This document shows, one piece after another, positions 8,639-19,307 of a stretch of DNA of 64,000 bases. The notes under the pieces are model-generated. The model was not told the DNA's origin, searched no databases, and worked only from the letters and a program-made list of their open reading frames with translations. Source of the DNA: Candidatus Nitrospira nitrificans (GTDB taxonomy: Bacteria; Nitrospirota; Nitrospiria; Nitrospirales; Nitrospiraceae). The translations under genes and the position numbers were made by a program. Numbering within the stretch: the first letter of the stretch is position 1; each line of letters begins with the position of its first letter. The stretch covers positions 62,001 to 126,000 of the forward strand of contig NZ_CZPZ01000002.1 of assembly GCF_001458775.1 (NCBI RefSeq), in the 5' to 3' direction.

Positions 8639-8664
8639 GGCCCCGGTGGGATCGCCGCCGGACC
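8639..8664 (-). terminator. Hairpin downstream of the antitoxin pseudogene
   Basis: On the minus strand a GC-rich imperfect hairpin is followed by TTCGTGTTTTTGCG. It lies downstream of the minus-strand antitoxin remnant at 8842-9092. The stem has G-U pairs and a bulge. Confidence 0.4.
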
Positions 8665-8841
8665 GTCAGTCAGTGTGCACGGCATGGGCACTGACTAGGA
8701 GTGCAAGTCCTTTGGGAACGAGGTTGTACGGGTGTTGATCAATCTCCATGGCCTTCAGGTGCCTCGCAGTACTCCATCTCTGTCCTCCGTGGGCATGAGG
8801 TTCAGGGAACTCGTGTTTCTCGAAGAACGGCGCGACGTGGG

Positions 8842-9092
8842 TCATTGAGCGGCGCTGCTGCTGTCCTCATGTACGAAGTCCGATAGCCTGGAGCTAGGAC
8901 AAGCTTCCGGCAATTCCAGATCCTTTTTGAGCAATTGATTCACCAGATCTGTCACCGGCGTTCCCTTTCTCTTGGCCAGACGCTCCAGACGCTTATACAT
9001 GGGGCCGTCCACATAGATGGGAACATTCAGCTCCGCTCCCTTGTGGAAGACATGCTGGGAACCGCGTGTGAAAAATCATGTTCTGGTTTCAC
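8842..9092 (-). pseudogene. Frameshifted BrnA/CopG-like antitoxin remnant
   Basis: From a GTG at 9092 the minus strand reads MKPEHDFSHAV, the opening of a widespread small antitoxin-like family, then stops after 21 codons. One frame over, the sequence continues AELNVPIYVDGPMYKRLERL and LAKRKGTPVTDLVNQLLKK to a stop at 8842-8844. That second part has no ATG, GTG or TTG start of its own. The parts fit one protein of about 80 residues broken by a frameshift near 9050. It sits between the RelE pair and VapBC and no partner toxin is adjacent. A sequencing error remains possible. Confidence 0.6.
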
Positions 9093-9150
9093 GCCCTGCC
9101 GATCGGTTGCTTGTTATGGATTTGGCGAAGCCTGCGAACGGTGACAGGCG

Positions 9151-9438
9151 CTAGTTGTCCTGATCGATTCTGCGTAGCATGTCGTCATAGACCGTTTTTC
9201 TGTGCCGGATTGCAAGAATCAACACGTCATCCTTCTCTAACTTGTATATCACTCGGTAATCTCCAACGCGAAGTTTCCAATAGCCTTTGAGGGTCTTCCG
9301 AAGAGGTGCTCCGTATTGGTGGGGTTGAAGAGTGAGGCGAGATTCAATAGCGTCAGCAATCCGACGGCGTAGGTTACGCGGGATGTCCGGGATATCTTCC
9401 TCGCCGACAGAGGGGTGGTAGTGGAGGGAGAACGGCAC
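9151..9438 (-). CDS. RelE/ParE-family toxin
   Basis: This 95-residue protein has the RelE/ParE core: LRRRIADAIESRL helix, PLRKTLKGYWKLRVGDYRVIY, then VLILAIRHRKTVYDD. The conserved arginines and the C-terminal aromatic fit a ribosome-dependent RNase or gyrase-poison toxin; the sequence alone does not decide which. The GTG start at 9438 directly abuts the antitoxin stop. An ATG at 9442 is out of frame. Confidence 0.85.
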   Translation of the reverse strand: MPFSLHYHPSVGEEDIPDIPRNLRRRIADAIESRLTLQPHQYGAPLRKTLKGYWKLRVGDYRVIYKLEKDDVLILAIRHRKTVYDDMLRRIDQDN

Positions 9439-9687
9439 TCATCGCCTCGGACGTTTCGAAGTGCCCCACACCTCCGCATGGGTCTTTACGGTCTTTCGAT
9501 CAAACGTTGCCATCCGCTGCTCGGCAATATCAGTCAGCACCCGATCTTCTTCTAGGTCCAACGCATCCTTCACGAGGTCGCGGACTTTCAATGATAACGA
9601 GATGCCGTCGCGTTTTGCCCACCGGCGGAGGCCTTGATAGAGCGGTTCGTCGAGTACGACATTTACCCGGGGATTAGTTGTCGGCAT
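9439..9687 (-). CDS. Antitoxin of the RelE/ParE pair
   Basis: This 82-residue protein begins PRVNVVLDEPLYQGLRRWA, a ribbon-helix-helix type DNA-binding start, and ends in a basic tail. AGGAGG precedes the ATG at 9687. It is encoded immediately upstream of the toxin with no gap, the standard antitoxin-first order. It probably binds the toxin and represses the operon. Confidence 0.75.
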   Translation of the reverse strand: MPTTNPRVNVVLDEPLYQGLRRWAKRDGISLSLKVRDLVKDALDLEEDRVLTDIAEQRMATFDRKTVKTHAEVWGTSKRPRR

Positions 9688-9808
9688 GGATCCTCCTGCG
9701 TTTCAACTGAAAGCAGTGTAACACTTGTGATGCACCTCGACAAGCCTGTATGGGAATCGGCAGAACGTGGGGCAGTTTTTAGGAGGGGGAGAGAGGGCAA
9801 GAAACACA

Positions 9809-9838
9809 AAGGGCCCGGTGGTTGCCCACCGAGCCCTT
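9809..9838 (-). terminator. groEL terminator
   Basis: AAGGGC (9809-9814) pairs with GCCCTT (9833-9838), and GGTGG (9817-9821) with CCACC (9826-9830), around a TTGC loop. Read on the minus strand it is followed by TTTGTGTTTCTTG, a good U-rich tail. It lies 61 nt past the groEL stop. Confidence 0.75.
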
Positions 9839-9869
9839 CGCTTGAACCTTCTGCTACGAGTTTGCCCTC

Positions 9870-9898
9870 GAAGGGCACGCCCTGAGCTTGTCGAAGGG
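9870..9898. repeat. PELVEG-type dispersed repeat
   Basis: The 29 nt directly after the groEL stop contain ctgagcttgtcgaaggg, the core of a short repeat found scattered in many bacterial genomes. In one frame it encodes RPELVEG. Only one copy is seen in this window. Confidence 0.55.
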
Positions 9899-11566
<1,668 letters not shown>

Positions 11567-11639
11567 CTAAAAGTTGTTCAAGCCTGAAAGCCATCAAGCC
11601 TCCTGTTGAGACTTGATGACGTTAGGACCGTATTTGTCT

Positions 11640-11939
11640 TTATGCCGTAAAGATGCCCAGGATGTCTTCTTCCTTGAGGATCAAGCACTCTTCGTCCTCA
11701 ATCCGAAGCTTGCTGCCCGAATACTTGTCGAACAGGACTTGGTCTCCGACCTTGACGTTCTCCACTTTTTTGCCGACCGCCTGAACCACTCCCCTTTGTG
11801 GCTTTTCCTTCGCTGAATCCGGCACATAAATCCCGCCGGCAGTCCGATCCAACTCCTCGGTGTAGGTGACGAACACTCGCTCACCCAAGGGTTGGAATCC
11901 CTTGGCAACGTTCTTCTTTTCCTTCTCAGCTGTACCCAT
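11640..11939 (-). CDS. groES: 10 kDa co-chaperonin GroES
   Basis: This 99-residue protein has the GroES mobile loop (TYTEELDRTAGGIYVPDSA) and the roof and base strands VGDQVLFDKYSG. A short charged N-terminal extension, MGTAEKEKKN, precedes the usual start of the fold. AGGAGG lies upstream of the ATG at 11939. It caps GroEL as a heptamer. Confidence 0.96.
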   Translation of the reverse strand: MGTAEKEKKNVAKGFQPLGERVFVTYTEELDRTAGGIYVPDSAKEKPQRGVVQAVGKKVENVKVGDQVLFDKYSGSKLRIEDEECLILKEEDILGIFTA

Positions 11940-12038
11940 GGCAGAACCTCCTCCTGATGAAAGTGAACTCGTTAGGTGTTGACGGTTGAAAGAGTTGGGC
12001 TGAACTCGCGCGATCCAGGCAGCCTGCGACTCACAGTT

Positions 12039-12066
12039 GAGATAGGCCTTGGTTCACCTAAGTCAA
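12039..12066 (-). promoter_or_regulatory. Putative groESL promoter
   Basis: On the minus strand TTGACT (12061-12066) is followed after 16 nt by TATCTC (12039-12044), about 100 nt upstream of groES. No CIRCE dyad (TTAGCACTC-N9-GAGTGCTAA) is present in 11940-12197, so HrcA control is unlikely. The nearby rpoH gene suggests a heat-shock sigma factor, but a clear sigma-32 motif was not found. Confidence 0.35.
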
Positions 12067-12197
12067 GAGGGGCTGCCAGGGATTTTTATCATTTCTGGCC
12101 ACACCGGGCAGCTGCGGAAATAAAATCGTCGTAACATATTGTAAAGTCAATGGTCTTTGAGTAATTGCGCCGGCGTGGTCCGAATCACCTGGGAATG

Positions 12198-13202
12198 TCA
12201 GGTCCGCAAACGGTCAAAATCCTTGATGTCTTTTTTGAGGTAGTCACGGAGACGTTTGATGATGCGGGCCTCCAGTTGACGGGTCCGCTCCTTCGTGATG
12301 CCGTATTTGTCGCCCAGATCATCCAAAGTCAGGGGTTGGTCGGACAGAATGCGATTTCTGAGAATATCTTCGTCTCGCTCTTCCAGCGTCTTGATGAACT
12401 CGGCAAGCTTGGCCCTGAAGAGGGTCTTCAACTGATGGTCGGCGAGTTGTTCGTCCGCCGGTTCTTGGTGAGACGGCAACACGTCCAGCAGGGTATGTTC
12501 CTGATCTTCACCGATCGGCTGGTCGAGCGAGAGCTCCCAGTTGCCGAGCCGCTGATCCATTTCGACCACATCGCGCTCACGCACATTCAGACGATCCGCG
12601 AGTAATTTCGTGTCCGGCGCGAAGCCCTCTCGTTCGAGCTTGGCCTTTTCCTTTTTGAGGTTATAGAACAGCTTTCGCTGATCCTGCGTCGTCCCGACCT
12701 TGACGAGTCGAAAGGTGTGCAGGAGGTACCGGAGAATATAGGCCCGCGACCACCAGGCGGCGTAGGCATAGAAGCGCACGTTTTTCGAGGGGTCGAATTT
12801 CTTGATGGCTTGCATCAGGCCGACGTTCCCTTCCTGAATCAGATCCATGTGGTCGGCTCCGGTATGGAGGTACTCGGCGGCAATCGAAACCGACACGCGC
12901 AGATTCGCCATGATGAGTTTGACCGCCGCGTCACGGCTGCCGTGCGTGCGGTACTCTTGAAAGAGCTGAAGTTCCTCTTCCTTCGATAGGTAGGGGTATC
13001 GGCGGACTTCGGCAAGATACTGCTGCAAGGCCGTGATGGGCGCCACGGCCATTGTGTCGGAGGGCTGTTGTCCGCCGGAGGCCGGGATATCCAGGACCAC
13101 CGGGGCTGCTTCCGCCTCGACGATCTCATCATCAGAGGGTTCGAGGATTTCCGGTTCTAGGGCCTCGCCCGCGTCCTCCTCTGAATGGTCACGACCGTTC
13201 AT
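12198..13202 (-). CDS. rpoH: RpoH-like alternative sigma factor
   Basis: This is a sigma-70 family protein of about 334 residues. It has region 2 (LIQEGNVGLMQAIKKFDPSK, then RFYAYAAWWSRAYI), a match to the RpoH box (QRKLFYNLKKEK) and a region 4 helix-turn-helix (DLGDKYGITKERTRQLEARI). An acidic N-terminal tail of about 65 residues precedes the fold. The ATG at 13202 is preferred; the longer frame to 13415 would overlap narK and looks non-coding. It probably directs heat-shock transcription, with groESL next downstream. Confidence 0.85.
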   Translation of the reverse strand: MNGRDHSEEDAGEALEPEILEPSDDEIVEAEAAPVVLDIPASGGQQPSDTMAVAPITALQQYLAEVRRYPYLSKEEELQLFQEYRTHGSRDAAVKLIMANLRVSVSIAAEYLHTGADHMDLIQEGNVGLMQAIKKFDPSKNVRFYAYAAWWSRAYILRYLLHTFRLVKVGTTQDQRKLFYNLKKEKAKLEREGFAPDTKLLADRLNVRERDVVEMDQRLGNWELSLDQPIGEDQEHTLLDVLPSHQEPADEQLADHQLKTLFRAKLAEFIKTLEERDEDILRNRILSDQPLTLDDLGDKYGITKERTRQLEARIIKRLRDYLKKDIKDFDRLRT

Positions 13203-13395
13203 GATACGTGCGTGACTATAACAGAATGAATGGGCGGCACAAAGGCTGTCTTGCGGGACGGTGAGGGCGCGATGGATAACGCCCGTTCTGTCCCTGTGGA
13301 GGAAAAGAGGCGTCGGTTTCTCCCCTCGGTGGCGTTCGCTTGCGCCGCTGAAAGCGGCTCCCCTATAGTGACCGCTATCCATCCGGAGATCTGGC

Positions 13396-14598
13396 ATGTC
13401 TGGGATCTGGGACATTCTGAAAAGCGGTCATTGGCCGTCGCTGGCTGGGGCGTGGTTGCACCTGACGGTCAGTTTCATGGTCTGGCTGCTCATCGGGGCG
13501 ATGAGCATTCCGCTCATGGTGGCCCTGCAGCTGAGCGAGACCGAGATCGCCTGGCTCGTCTCCTTGCCGTTACTCGGCGGGGCGGTGTTACGGATGGTAG
13601 CCGGATGGAGCACGGATTGGCTCGGCGCGCGGCCCACGGCCGTGGGCATCCTCGTGATGGAATGTCTAGTGTTGTGCTGGGGGTGGCTCGGTGTCACCGG
13701 GTACGGAGAAGCGCTGGCCTTTTCGACCTGTCTGGGCGTGGCCGGAGCGAGTTTCGCGGTCGCGCTTCCGATTGCGAGCCGCGCGTATCCTCTGCCGGCG
13801 CAAGGATTTGTGCTCGGCATCGCGGCATCGGGAAATATCGGCACGGTGTTGATCTTGTTTTTGGCGCCGCGCTGGGTTGCCGCGCTGGATTGGCATCAGG
13901 TCTGCGGCATCATGGCAGGGGTGGTGGCGGTCACGCTGTCGGGATTTGTGCTGATGGTGCCGCGAACAGCACCGGTTTCTGAGGCCGGCGCGGTGGCCTG
14001 GTGGCACCATGCGGTGCAGTTGATTCACCGCCGGTTGGCCTATTGGCTCTCGTTCCTCTATGCGGTCACGTTCGGCGGTTTCGTGGGCCTGTGCAGTGTG
14101 CTCCCGCTGGTGCTGCACGATGTCTATCGGATCGACGCGATTGAGGCCGGCGCGGTGGCGGCGTTGTGCGGACTCATGGGGAGCGTGATCCGTCCGGTCG
14201 GCGGCTATGTCGCGGATCGTCAAGGAGGGCTGCGGACCCTGTATTATGTTCTGCCGGTGATCGCTGGGGCGGTGGTGGCGGTGATCAGCCCTTCGCAAAC
14301 CATGGCGGTCGTGATGATGGTCGTGGCCACGGCGGCGATGGGATTCGGCAACGGCGTGGTGTTCCAGCTGGTCGCCGAATGGTTTCCCAAGGACATCGGG
14401 TTGGCGTCCGGTGTGGTCGGGGCTTCCGGCGCCATCGGCGGATTTCTGCTGCCGATACTCATCGGGACGATGAAGGGGCTCTCGGGCAGCTACGAATCCG
14501 GGCTCTGGCTGTTAGCCGGGTTCACGATGTGTGCCTGGGGTACGGTGATCGCCGCGTTGCGGGCCGGCAGGTCCTCGCCGGCCGAACTGTCCTCCTGA
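13396..14598 (+). CDS. narK: NarK-type nitrate/nitrite transporter (MFS)
   Basis: This 400-residue protein has about 12 membrane segments. Both nitrate-signature-like regions are visible: GVAGASFAVALP ending in QGFVLGIAASGNIGT, and the second, GFGNGVVFQLVAEWFP followed by GVVGASGAIGGF. These place it in the nitrate/nitrite porter branch of the MFS, in the inner membrane. GGAG precedes the ATG. It is divergent from rpoH. In a nitrite oxidiser it may import nitrite for assimilation or export nitrate; direction cannot be read from sequence. Confidence 0.82.
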   Translation: MSGIWDILKSGHWPSLAGAWLHLTVSFMVWLLIGAMSIPLMVALQLSETEIAWLVSLPLLGGAVLRMVAGWSTDWLGARPTAVGILVMECLVLCWGWLGVTGYGEALAFSTCLGVAGASFAVALPIASRAYPLPAQGFVLGIAASGNIGTVLILFLAPRWVAALDWHQVCGIMAGVVAVTLSGFVLMVPRTAPVSEAGAVAWWHHAVQLIHRRLAYWLSFLYAVTFGGFVGLCSVLPLVLHDVYRIDAIEAGAVAALCGLMGSVIRPVGGYVADRQGGLRTLYYVLPVIAGAVVAVISPSQTMAVVMMVVATAAMGFGNGVVFQLVAEWFPKDIGLASGVVGASGAIGGFLLPILIGTMKGLSGSYESGLWLLAGFTMCAWGTVIAALRAGRSSPAELSS

Positions 14599-14672
14599 GA
14601 TCTTCGACTCTCGATCAATCCCTAAAAAAACCATATTCAAGGTTCAGTCTGAAATGCTAGATTGGTGGCCCT

Positions 14673-15884
14673 ATGCCCACGCCGTTCAACCACATCGAAG
14701 ACGCCATCCGAGACATTAAGAAGGGGAAGCTCATTATCCTGGTCGACGACGAAGACCGGGAAAATGAAGGGGACCTTGTCATCGCCGCGGAAAAGGTCAC
14801 TCCACAGGCCATCAACTTCATGGCCAAACACGCGCGCGGCCTGATTTGCCTGGCCCTGACATCGGAACGCGTCGAAGAGCTGCAGCTGCCACCGCAGGCT
14901 TCGGAAAACACGGCCACATTCGGGACCGCCTTCACCGTGTCCATCGATGCGCGAAAAGACATTACGACGGGAATCTCAGCCGCCGATCGATCGACGACGA
15001 TTCATGTGGCGATCGACCCGAAATCCAAACCCGGTGATCTCGCCAGGCCCGGACACGTGTTTCCGCTCAAAGCGCAAACCGGCGGCGTACTCAAACGCGC
15101 CGGGCAAACGGAGGGATCGGTCGATCTCGCGCGGTTAGCGGGGCTACGCCCTGCGGGTGTCATCTGTGAAATCATGAACTCGGACGGGACCATGGCCCGC
15201 GTGCCGGAACTCGCCAAGTTCGCGAAACACCATAAACTGAAGATGGTCACGATCAAATCTCTGATCGAATACCGCATGCAGCGCGAAACTTTCGTGAAGA
15301 GGGCGGGGAGCGCCCGCTTGCCGACGATGTTCGGCGAGTTCGAAGCGGTCGCATTCGAGAACCTGATCGACAACCTTACGCATATCGCGTTGGTGAAAGG
15401 GCGGGTGGACGATGGAGAACCGACGCTGGTGCGCGTGCATTCAGGCTGTTTAACGGCGGAAGTGCTGGGATCCCTACGGTGTGATTGCCGAGATCAGCTC
15501 CATAAAGCGATGGAGATGATTCAAAAAGAAGGACGTGGAGTGCTGCTCTATTTGAGCAATCAAGAGGGCCGGGGGATCGGGTTGCTGAACAAAATCAAGG
15601 CCTATGGGCTGCAGGATCAAGGCAGCGATACGGTTGAGGCGAATCTCCAGTTGGGGTTTAAGCCTGACCTGCGAACGTATGGCGTCGGCGCGCAGATCCT
15701 GGCGGATCTCGGTTTGCGCGCGATTAGGGTCATGACGAACAATCCAAAGAAGATCATCGGCATCGAGGGATACGGTCTCAAGGTGGTCGAGCGGGTGCCG
15801 ATCGAAATTCAGCCGCGCGAAGCGAATGTTCGGTATCTTCGGACCAAGAAAGCGAAGCTGGGGCATCTCCTCAAAAAGGTATAG
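14673..15884 (+). CDS. ribBA: Bifunctional DHBP synthase / GTP cyclohydrolase II
   Basis: This 403-residue fusion of two riboflavin enzymes is of normal length. Residues 1-200 are 3,4-dihydroxy-2-butanone-4-phosphate synthase, with the acidic [12 protein letters not shown] motif. Residues 205-403 are GTP cyclohydrolase II, with the zinc ligands in [17 protein letters not shown] and the catalytic GRGIGL-containing loop. It supplies both precursors for lumazine. It heads a riboflavin pair with ribH, followed by nusB. No FMN riboswitch fits in the 74-nt upstream gap. Confidence 0.95.
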   Translation: MPTPFNHIEDAIRDIKKGKLIILVDDEDRENEGDLVIAAEKVTPQAINFMAKHARGLICLALTSERVEELQLPPQASENTATFGTAFTVSIDARKDITTGISAADRSTTIHVAIDPKSKPGDLARPGHVFPLKAQTGGVLKRAGQTEGSVDLARLAGLRPAGVICEIMNSDGTMARVPELAKFAKHHKLKMVTIKSLIEYRMQRETFVKRAGSARLPTMFGEFEAVAFENLIDNLTHIALVKGRVDDGEPTLVRVHSGCLTAEVLGSLRCDCRDQLHKAMEMIQKEGRGVLLYLSNQEGRGIGLLNKIKAYGLQDQGSDTVEANLQLGFKPDLRTYGVGAQILADLGLRAIRVMTNNPKKIIGIEGYGLKVVERVPIEIQPREANVRYLRTKKAKLGHLLKKV

Positions 15885-15955
15885 AACGTTGATACGTGTC
15901 AGGACCCACTCAGCTCACATACAGATCTTGACGCATGTACGCATGCCCATTCCCC

Positions 15956-16492
15956 ATGGAACTTAGAAAAGGCTCACGCCGCGCGGTTGGATTCAGGTTC
16001 GGCATCGTGGCTGCGAAGTTCAACGCGCAGGTCACGAACAAGTTGCTGCAGGCCTGTATCGAGGAACTGGCAACCCATGGTGTTTCTCAAGAGCATGTGA
16101 CGGCCGTGCGGGTGCCGGGCGCGTTTGAAATTCCGCTGGTCGCGCGCACGATGGCCAAGTCAGGACGGTTCGACGCGGTGATTTGCTTAGGGGCGGTGAT
16201 TCGTGGGGACACCCCACATTTCGAGTATATCTGTGCCGAAGTCAGCCGTGGTATCGGGCAAGCGGCCGTGGACACCGATGTGCCGATCATCTTCGGCGTG
16301 CTGACCACTGAGACGGTTGCGCAGGCCGTTGAGCGCGCGGATAAGAAGCAATTCAACCGCGGCGGCGGGGCGGCGAAGTCCGCGATCGAGATGGCGAGGG
16401 TCATGCGGATGTTGAAAGGAGAGGCTGACGGGGCGGCAAGTTCCCGGCTGACGAGCGGGAAGGTCGTGCGCGGAGACGGGAGAAGGCGATGA
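15956..16492 (+). CDS. ribH: 6,7-dimethyl-8-ribityllumazine synthase
   Basis: This protein of about 178 residues condenses the butanone phosphate with the ribitylamino-pyrimidine. The active-site block [11 protein letters not shown] holds the catalytic His, and [12 protein letters not shown] and [15 protein letters not shown] are typical. The ATG at 15956 gives a family-like N-terminus; an in-frame ATG at 15935 adds seven residues, and neither has a good ribosome binding site. The C-terminal tail (about 25 residues, basic) is longer than usual. It follows ribBA by about 70 nt. Confidence 0.93.
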   Translation: MELRKGSRRAVGFRFGIVAAKFNAQVTNKLLQACIEELATHGVSQEHVTAVRVPGAFEIPLVARTMAKSGRFDAVICLGAVIRGDTPHFEYICAEVSRGIGQAAVDTDVPIIFGVLTTETVAQAVERADKKQFNRGGGAAKSAIEMARVMRMLKGEADGAASSRLTSGKVVRGDGRRR

Positions 16493-16556
16493 ATCATTCT
16501 CGTCGATCCTCTCGCTTGGTCTCTTGTCAGCCTGCCGTCTTGTCGGCTCGATAACG

Positions 16557-17012
16557 ATGGGTACTCGTCACCAAGCTCGCGAGCGGGCCTTGCAGATCCT
16601 GTTTCAGCATGACATTCATGGGAAGTCCGGTGTGCATCTTGACGAGTTTTGGCGTGAATGCGCGGCGTCGGATGAGTCCAAAGCGTTCGCGGAACGGTTG
16701 GTGCAGGGTGTCTTGGAGCATAAAAAAGAGCTCGACGCCACCATCGGCAAGTATGCGACGAATTGGACCGTGAACCGCATGCCGATCGTCGACCGCAACA
16801 TCTTGCGGGCCGGGCTGTATGAATTGTTGTGGCTGGACGAGGTGCCTGCTAAGGTCACGATGGACGAAGCCATCGAACTCGCGAAGAGTTTCGGCGACGA
16901 AGATGCCTCAAAGTTCGTGAACGCGGTTCTTGACAAGGCGTTGGCCACGGAATCGCGGCTGGCCGCCAAACGCGCCGGCGCGGCGCGTGTGAAGCCCGCT
17001 TCGCCGACGTAG
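16557..17012 (+). CDS. nusB: Transcription antitermination factor NusB
   Basis: This protein of about 151 residues has the NusB fold: [16 protein letters not shown] at the start and [17 protein letters not shown] in the second half. The ATG at 16557 is chosen because the conserved domain begins immediately after it. NusB joins NusE and boxA RNA in antitermination of rRNA operons. Position after ribH is a common bacterial arrangement. The tail ends in a short basic Ala-rich stretch. Confidence 0.93.
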   Translation: MGTRHQARERALQILFQHDIHGKSGVHLDEFWRECAASDESKAFAERLVQGVLEHKKELDATIGKYATNWTVNRMPIVDRNILRAGLYELLWLDEVPAKVTMDEAIELAKSFGDEDASKFVNAVLDKALATESRLAAKRAGAARVKPASPT

Positions 17013-17150
17013 CGAGGCGAGCGTGAAGCGTATCGGCTAACGGTTTCAAGTTTCATGTTTCTGCACTACTTGCAGCTTTGAACATGAAACCTGGAACTCT
17101 GGATCGAAGGAACGAACGAGGCTTCACGGGATAGGAACGACGAGAACATC

Positions 17151-18491
17151 ATGATTGAGCGGTATACACGTCCCCGGATGAAGGCGATCTGGGATTTGAA
17201 ACGGAAGTATGAGATCTGGCTGGAGGTTGAACTACAGGCCTGCGCGGCCTTCGAGCGCGCCAAACAGGCGCCACGCGGGACGGCGGCGAAAATCCGGAAA
17301 AAGGCCAAGATCGACGTCGACCGAATCGCCGAAATTGAAAAGGTCACCAAGCATGATGTGATCGCCTTTCTCGAATCGCTCATGGACACAGTGGGACCGG
17401 AGCATCGGTTTCTCCACATGGGACTCACGTCCTCGGACATTGTCGATACCTCGCTGGCCGTTCAAATGACCGAGGCGCTGGACCTCATCCTGGAGGGGGT
17501 CGAACGGTTGCTGGGTATCTTGAAACGGCAGGCGTTCCGGTACAAAGATCAGGTCATGGTGGGTCGGTCGCACGGCATTCACGGGGAGCCGATCTCATTC
17601 GGTCTGAAACTCGCCCTGTGGTACGAGGAAGTCCGGCGCCATCTGGAGCGGTTGCGGCGGGTGCGGACCGAGATCGCGGTCGGCAAACTGTCCGGCGCCA
17701 TGGGGACCTTCGCCCATCAGGGACCGGATATTGAAGAGTATGTGTGCGCCAAGCTCGGCCTGAAGGCCGATCCCGTCTCGAACCAGGTGGTCCAACGAGA
17801 CCGCCACGCGTCGTATGCAACGGCTCTGGCGTTGCTTGCGGCAAGCATCGAGAAATTTGCCGTCGAGATCCGCCACCTTCAGCGCACGGAAGTGCTCGAA
17901 GCGGAAGAATATTTTTCCGAAGGTCAAAAGGGATCGTCGGCAATGCCCCACAAACGAAACCCGATCATCTCGGAGAATCTCTGTGGTTTGGCGCGGCTCG
18001 TGCGGGCCAACAGTGTGGCGGCGATGGAAAACGTCGCGCTCTGGCATGAACGCGACATCAGCCATTCGTCGGTCGAGCGGGTGATCATGCCGGACAGCAC
18101 GATCGTGATCGACTACATGCTCGCCAAAGTCGCGGATCTCATCGAACAGTTGGTCGTCTATCCTGATCGCATGAGGCGAAACCTCGAATTGACCGGAGGG
18201 CTCGTGTATTCGCAGCGGCTGCTCTTGGCCTTGGTCGAGAAGGGGGCGCAGCGAAAGGAGTCCTACGAAGCGGTTCAGCGCAATGCGATGGCCTCCTGGA
18301 GGGGCGGAGGCGCGCTGGAAGAATTAGTCGGTAAAGATCCTTTTATCTCCCGGCACCTGAAGAGCAGTGAGATTGCGGCCTGTTTTAACCCCAAGTACTA
18401 TCTGCGTCATCTCGATCGGATTTATCGGCGGGTATTCGGGAGGGATGGACAACGTTCGCCCGGCAGAAAGGGAAAAGGAGCACATAAATGA
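17151..18491 (+). CDS. purB: Adenylosuccinate lyase
   Basis: This 446-residue lyase acts twice in purine synthesis, on SAICAR and on adenylosuccinate, releasing fumarate. It has HMGLTSSDIVDT, the catalytic His region GRSHGIHGEP and the flexible signature loop GSSAMPHKRNP. Length is normal apart from a basic tail of about 15 residues. Its stop overlaps the start of the chlorite dismutase gene, so cld is probably co-translated. The upstream gap from nusB is 138 nt. Confidence 0.95.
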   Translation: MIERYTRPRMKAIWDLKRKYEIWLEVELQACAAFERAKQAPRGTAAKIRKKAKIDVDRIAEIEKVTKHDVIAFLESLMDTVGPEHRFLHMGLTSSDIVDTSLAVQMTEALDLILEGVERLLGILKRQAFRYKDQVMVGRSHGIHGEPISFGLKLALWYEEVRRHLERLRRVRTEIAVGKLSGAMGTFAHQGPDIEEYVCAKLGLKADPVSNQVVQRDRHASYATALALLAASIEKFAVEIRHLQRTEVLEAEEYFSEGQKGSSAMPHKRNPIISENLCGLARLVRANSVAAMENVALWHERDISHSSVERVIMPDSTIVIDYMLAKVADLIEQLVVYPDRMRRNLELTGGLVYSQRLLLALVEKGAQRKESYEAVQRNAMASWRGGGALEELVGKDPFISRHLKSSEIAACFNPKYYLRHLDRIYRRVFGRDGQRSPGRKGKGAHK

Positions 18492-19285
18492 TGACGCGAT
18501 CACTCGTCACGGGGATGATGCTGATTGGGTTGATGGTTGGCCCTTGGTTATCGAACGTTCAGGCGGCAGCGGATCGAGACAAACTTCTCACTGAACCAGG
18601 TGTCTACGGCACGTTTGCCCTCTTCGCGCTCAATGAGGAGTGGGCGAAACAAGACCCCGCGATGCGGATCGTTCGTTTGGCCTCGCTCAAAGGCGTGGTG
18701 GAACAGCATCGAGAGCATGTGGCCATCGATCTGTATCTGCTTCGAGGGCTTTCCGATCACGCCGACATCTTGTTCCGGATTCATGCGACGGAACTACGCG
18801 CGACGCAGGAGTTTCTTCTGGATCTGAAAAGCAGCCAATTCGGGAAACATCTCAAGACCGTCGGGGTCATGCACGGGCTCACCAAAAAGCCGAATTATGT
18901 CCGGGGATTTTCCGAGCAGATGAAGGCTGACTTGAAGGTGGTCAGTGAACCGGGCCGGCATCCGTATGTCATCGTGATCCCGGTCAGGAAGTCAGCCGAA
19001 TGGTGGGGATTGGATCAGGAGAAACGGGCCGCGATGATGCAGGAACATACCGCCGCCACGCTGCCTTACTTGAAGACGGTCAAGCGGAAGCTCTATCACT
19101 CCAGCGGACTGGACGATCTGGACTTCATCACCTATTTTGAAACAGCCGAGCTGGAGGACTTTCACAGCCTGGTGCTGTCGCTCGAGAACGTGCAAGAATT
19201 CCGCTATACGCGGCGATTCGGGAGTCCGACCATACTCGGCACGGTGAAATCGCTGGACGAGATCGTCGAGCTGTTGGCGCAGTAA
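18488..19285 (+). CDS. cld: Periplasmic chlorite dismutase
   Basis: This 265-residue haem enzyme converts chlorite to chloride and O2. A signal peptide of about 26 residues sends it to the periplasm. Haem-pocket residues line up with characterised enzymes: Lys168, Trp172 and Trp173 in KSAEWW, proximal His187 in EHTAAT, and distal Arg200 in TVKRKLY. Size and sequence match the long, pentameric lineage found in Nitrospira. Its ATG overlaps the purB stop, with GGAG upstream inside purB. Why it sits in a purine operon is not clear; it may protect nitrite-oxidising enzymes from chlorite made from chlorate. Confidence 0.93.
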   Translation: MMTRSLVTGMMLIGLMVGPWLSNVQAAADRDKLLTEPGVYGTFALFALNEEWAKQDPAMRIVRLASLKGVVEQHREHVAIDLYLLRGLSDHADILFRIHATELRATQEFLLDLKSSQFGKHLKTVGVMHGLTKKPNYVRGFSEQMKADLKVVSEPGRHPYVIVIPVRKSAEWWGLDQEKRAAMMQEHTAATLPYLKTVKRKLYHSSGLDDLDFITYFETAELEDFHSLVLSLENVQEFRYTRRFGSPTILGTVKSLDEIVELLAQ

Positions 19286-19307
19286 GTTGAACCCCAGAGG
19301 TCCGATC

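Noticed and set aside
11940-12197. CIRCE element for HrcA upstream of groESL
   Set aside because: No TTAGCACTC-N9-GAGTGCTAA or close variant was found on either strand.
14599-14672. FMN riboswitch before ribBA
   Set aside because: The gap is only 74 nt and has none of the conserved FMN-aptamer elements.
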